A DNA stretch of 28,940 bases from Acrasis kona (taxonomy: Eukaryota > Heterolobosea > Eutetramitea > Acrasida > Acrasidae): the NCBI GenBank assembly GCA_026419775.2, contig JAOPGA020000875.1:1-28940 (forward strand), written 5' to 3'. The notes beneath the pieces are model-generated. The model had not been told where the DNA came from. It was given only the letters and a program-made list of their open reading frames with translations, and did no database searches. This document shows, in pieces, positions 25,945 to 28,940 of this stretch. Positions within the stretch are counted from its first letter, which is position 1, and each line of letters starts with the position of its first letter. Both the position numbers and the translations under genes were made by a program.

Positions 25945-26964
25945 ATGGTCAAGCTAACAAAAACAAAGACAGGGATATTTTTTGTGAATGGCGCACCCAT
26001 CTCTGAAGAGTGAAGGCAACAGATAATTCTCCTTCACAAAAATGGAACAAGCAGCACCAACATAGCACAAACTACAGGTATTTCAATAAATACCATCAAG
26101 AAGTATATATACAACCACATCAATGATATTGATAGAAGGCAACAAGGTCAACCACCCAACCAATCTAGAACAAACAATCCCGCCTTAATATCTGTTATTG
26201 AGATATTAACTTTGGACAATCCGTTACAGAAATTAAAAACAATCGAAAAAATTCTTCTTAATGAATTTAACATTGACATTTCAACTTCTTCCATTAGTAA
26301 AATAAGAACTCAAGCATTAGATTTTAAATATAAAAAAATTTCACACATTGCGAAGAAAAGATTAACAAAAGAAGTGCAAGATTTGCGAGAAAGGTGGAGG
26401 GAAACTGTTTTTGACTTTGAAGTTAAGAACTTTGTGTATATTGATGAGTGCCATTTTGATTTTCGTAGTTTTAATCAACGTTATGGACACTTTAAAATAG
26501 GTCAGCCAGCAGAGTACCCTGCTGGTAATGTTACACGAAGCTCATTTTCATTAATAATGGCCCAAAATTCAGAAGGTGTTATCCATTATTACCTGCGAGA
26601 AACTACCAATGGTAATGGAATGAAAAAAGAGGACTTTCTCTGGTTTTTACAAGGGTTAAAGAGAAAGTTGTCGCCTGACGCAATTCTGATTATGGACAAT
26701 GCCAAAATTCATCACTCTGATTTTTGTATTAATTATTTACATAACAATACCATCCCACACCTATTTCTACCACCTTACTCCCCAGATTATAATCCAATTG
26801 AACTTTCTTTTTCCAATATAAAATACTTCATCCAAGACTATGATATTGATGAAAAGAGTGAAGATTCATTGCTTGATGCTATTCATGAGGCAATTCAATC
26901 AATAGACAGAGATACGTTCACTCAAAATACAGGGTCTATGCATAATTACTCTAAGCTGACTTGA
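25945..26964 (+). pseudogene. Tc1/mariner-like transposase (DD34E) with one in-frame stop
   Basis: 340 codons from ATG 25945 to the TGA ending at 26964, with one in-frame TGA at 26011-26013 (codon 23), in a place where relatives would have a charged residue before RQQII. Seen: an N-terminal helix-turn-helix (STNIAQTTGISINTIKKYI), a second helical DNA-binding region, then the DDE domain: first Asp in VYIDECHF, second in LIMDNAKIHH, Glu in SPDYNPIELSF, with 34 residues between the last two. Relatives cut and paste TA-flanked elements. Everything after codon 23 is intact, so this is either a recent inactivation, a sequencing error or a downstream start. The open part after the stop has no ATG before about codon 177; the frame from TTG 26212 lacks the first helix-turn-helix. 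No terminal inverted repeats were confirmed. Confidence 0.8.
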
Positions 26965-27027
26965 CCATATATAGAATATTCCCGCACTCTAAGTATTTTT
27001 AGAAACTCTAAGATCAAAAAAGGAAAT

Positions 27028-28151
27028 TTAAGAACAACAGTTTAATATCTTCTTTGGCCTCTTTTTCTTTTTGCCTTTACTCTTATCCCTTGAATCATCA
27101 TCCGGCAGGGCATTGTCATGTACAAACTCATCAACATNTGCATCTTGCTCATGAACTCCATAAGATGAAAAGTTTGTAATTCGTCGACTACGTCGCGGGC
27201 CCTCCAATTGATGTTGATTCTCAGATATCATGGCAATCATCCTTGACTCTGATATCCTGACAGTTTCTGGTGTTGTACCATTATCCCTCTTTTTCTTTTG
27301 AGGTTGTACTTCTGGTGGTGACATTACTTGGCATGCTTTTGATGGAGACTCTGAAGGCAATTCTAAATCAGACTTTGAAGCTCTTGTTGTTTCTGGGGTC
27401 TGATGTGATGGAGAGGCTCCACCAGGCATTGGACTTGAGCTGTGTGATGTCGATGGTGTTCGAGGAGGCGTAAAAGTTGAATTGCGCGAATTATTCACTG
27501 GCGATGACATGTAGTCATAACTATCTGCACCCCCAATGGTAATGTCATTTTCCTCAAAATATGTAGTGAAGTTCAATTCCCTTTCCTCTTCTGTGTATGG
27601 ACCAACATATGAATTCACTTGTGAATTTACGCTTGTGGAGTACAGAGAGTCTAGCGTTATGCTGGAGTCATTGTTCAAAACGGAGTTTGGTTTGGTTGAG
27701 TCAACCTGTAGACTTTTAATCCAATCAAACATAGCGACAAGACCTTTTTCATTTTGAGGAAGTGCATGGATGTCGTGAAGGGTATCAGGTGCTCTGCCAT
27801 CATTGTGGTATCTTTTACCCCTTCTTGACTTCGCTTCAGCCCTCCTTTTTGGTGCACTCCTGTCTTTGTAGGAAGTTCTTATTTGAGAGTCACATGCAAA
27901 AAAGTACCCATAGAAGAGACGGTCCTCTTCAAACATGTTCGCTAAGCTCAAGTTGGATGTTGACGTTTAAGATTCTTCTATATTGGTTATTGATGGACTC
28001 AGCAGTGTTAGTGTCATCTGGAAGTTNGTTGAATTTGTTATTTTCGGAGCACCCCCTAACTAACATTTTTATATGGAGCCCGTCAGCATCAGTTTCCCAC
28101 CACTTTGTCCAAGGTTTAATACCAGGATACATTGAAGATAGAAGCTTGAAA
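27028..28151 (-). pseudogene. C-terminal part of a probable MULE-like transposase, in two frames
   Basis: Minus strand. The first piece (28132-27929) contains KPWTKWWETDADGL, then DDTNTAESINNQYRR, which resembles the 'TTNAVES.N' end of MULE-type transposase cores. The second piece (27951-27028) continues with FEEDRLFYGYFFACDSQIRTSYKDR and a basic stretch, then a long Ser/Pro/Thr-rich tail, an RRSRRI motif and a Lys-rich end (KGKKKKRPKK). The pieces overlap by 23 bp in different frames, which implies one frameshift near 27950 or a draft error. The first piece is preceded on its strand by a pyrimidine tract ending TTTTTTCAAG (28151), a good intron acceptor, so an upstream exon may be missing. 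The catalytic Asp residues are not in the window. Two N bases fall inside. Family assignment rests on pattern memory and is moderate. Confidence 0.45.
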
Positions 28152-28187
28152 AAATATAAAAAGGTAAATTTTATTTAAATACATAAA

Positions 28188-28204
28188 GGTTGGGGTTAGG
28201 GTTT
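28188..28204 (+). repeat. Short telomere-like tract
   Basis: GGTTGGGGTTAGGGTTT: about two and a half TTGGGG/TTAGGG-like units between the transposase remnant and the hairpin pair. Too short to call a true telomere. Confidence 0.35.
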
Positions 28205-28272
28205 CCTGTTACACTACTCCTGTGAAGGCAAACAATGTGTAAAGAAAACCTCTTGGAGAGGGATATGTGGTG

Positions 28273-28293
28273 CATTGATGCGAAGCATCAATG
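28273..28293. repeat. 21-bp hairpin, copy 1
   Basis: Arms CATTGATGC and GCATCAATG, perfect over 9 bp, around the loop GAA. Confidence 0.9.
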
Positions 28294-28321
28294 TAGTTGG
28301 ACCACCGGAATATATTCTGGA

Positions 28322-28342
28322 CATTGATGCGCAGCATCAATG
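28322..28342. repeat. 21-bp hairpin, copy 2, containing the stop codon of the next gene
   Basis: The same 9-bp arms around the loop GCA, 28 bp after copy 1. The TGA of the minus-strand gene (28339-28337) lies within it, so both hairpins are at the 3' end of that gene's transcript. Confidence 0.9.
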
Positions 28343-28918
28343 CGTTTGTTCTAGAGGTGGGGAGGGTGGTTGAGAAATATCGTCTGGTGTGGAATGGTCA
28401 TCGAGGATTGGTTGGTTTGGTTTGATGATAGAAGGGGGTTTGAAGGGTGGGTTGTTGACGTCAGGTAGGAAGGCGAAACGGGTAAGGGATTGTTGTACTT
28501 TGGCGGATTTCGCCTTCGCATTCGACTTTGCCTTGGATCTTTTGGTGGGGGATGCAATGGAGTGTTTCAGAGGGTCTGAACTACGAGTGGGGTTTTTAGG
28601 TGTGTTGGAGGTTGTTGTAGGTTGAAAGTAAGTATGAAAGTCAACGGAGTTGACAGGATCGGTAGAGGGGATCGGTTGTGGTGGTTCTTCATAGAACATG
28701 TCATCGTCTTCGTCCGAAAAGTGAGTGTCTTGGGCTGGTGTTGTACGTGCAAGTAGGACTTCCATGCTGCTCATCAGGGACCTCATCATGTCGTTGGAGT
28801 CAGACACCTTGGTTTTGATCACTGAAAGTGATTCTTCAACCGCAGAGAGCCTTTTCTCGAAATCGGCAATGGACTTCTCAATATGCTCAATTCTGGTCAG
28901 TATCTCATCATCATCCAT
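28337..28918 (-). CDS. Coiled-coil, Ser/Pro-rich protein of unknown function
   Basis: 193 codons from ATG 28918. Residues about 1-60 show a heptad-like pattern (ILTRIEHIEKSIADFEKRLS and onward), predicting a coiled coil. An acidic patch follows (SDEDDDMFYEE), then a Ser/Thr/Pro region, a basic stretch (KRSKAKSNAKAKSAK) that could bind nucleic acid or act as a nuclear signal, and a Pro-rich end. No enzymatic domain. It could be a host nuclear protein, or the first gene (nucleic-acid-binding coiled coil) of a retrotransposon lying mostly outside the window; the sequence does not decide. The gene ends inside a hairpin that is duplicated just downstream. Confidence 0.6.
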   Translation of the reverse strand: MDDDEILTRIEHIEKSIADFEKRLSAVEESLSVIKTKVSDSNDMMRSLMSSMEVLLARTTPAQDTHFSDEDDDMFYEEPPQPIPSTDPVNSVDFHTYFQPTTTSNTPKNPTRSSDPLKHSIASPTKRSKAKSNAKAKSAKVQQSLTRFAFLPDVNNPPFKPPSIIKPNQPILDDHSTPDDISQPPSPPLEQTH

Positions 28919-28940
28919 CGACTTGAAGGACTTTTGTTCC

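Noticed and set aside
26011-26013. TGA read as an amino acid (altered genetic code)
   Set aside because: The RecQ-like, zinc-finger and retroelement genes have no internal TGA and several end at TGA, so one stop in a transposon is better explained by mutation or error.

Overview
The window looks like nuclear DNA of a eukaryote of unknown identity. It is AT-rich, with long uninterrupted reading frames, AATAAA signals next to stop codons, a TATA box before one gene, and several eukaryotic transposon families (DIRS-like tyrosine-recombinase retroelement, DDE_Tnp_4/Harbinger-ISL2EU-like, Tc1/mariner-like, probably MULE-like). I cannot name the organism. The compact, apparently intronless genes would suit a protist or other small-genome eukaryote, but that is inference. 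Scattered single N bases show this is a draft assembly.

Layout. Positions 1-640 hold a GC-richer tandem satellite whose conserved block could fold into a closing stem plus two hairpins. Positions 640-6700 are mostly gene-poor: strongly diverged dispersed repeats that pair with each other and with 11.1-11.4 kb, a degenerate ~300-350 bp tandem array at 5.6-6.6 kb, and two weak coding candidates. Positions 6830-13394 form a large inverted repeat (arms about 1.5 kb, centre about 3.5 kb) with no recognisable transposase. Its arms are mostly heavily diverged but contain two nearly identical patches with sharp edges.

Positions 13533-19020 are the coding part. First comes a 931-codon RecQ-family protein that keeps the fold landmarks and the exact zinc-site spacing but has lost the Walker A lysine, the DEAH box and motif VI. 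Next is a 332-residue zinc-finger protein with SPAK repeats, followed in the same reading frame, only 27 bp later, by a DDE_Tnp_4-type transposase without its own ATG. A second, broken transposase of that type lies tail-to-tail with it (20380-19458).

Positions 20758-25619 are a DIRS-like retroelement (gag-like, RT-RNase H, tyrosine recombinase; minus strand) between 200-bp direct repeats that are about 99% identical; it looks whole and recent. Positions 25.9-27.0 kb carry a Tc1-like transposase with one in-frame stop, and 27.0-28.15 kb the C-terminal part of a probable MULE-like transposase. The window ends with a coiled-coil protein of unknown role (28337-28918, minus), whose stop codon sits inside one of two matching 21-bp hairpins.

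The strongest leads are the catalytically dead-looking RecQ homologue, the inverted repeat with patchwork identity, and the zinc-finger/transposase pair. No interacting multi-gene system beyond these is demonstrated by the sequence alone.
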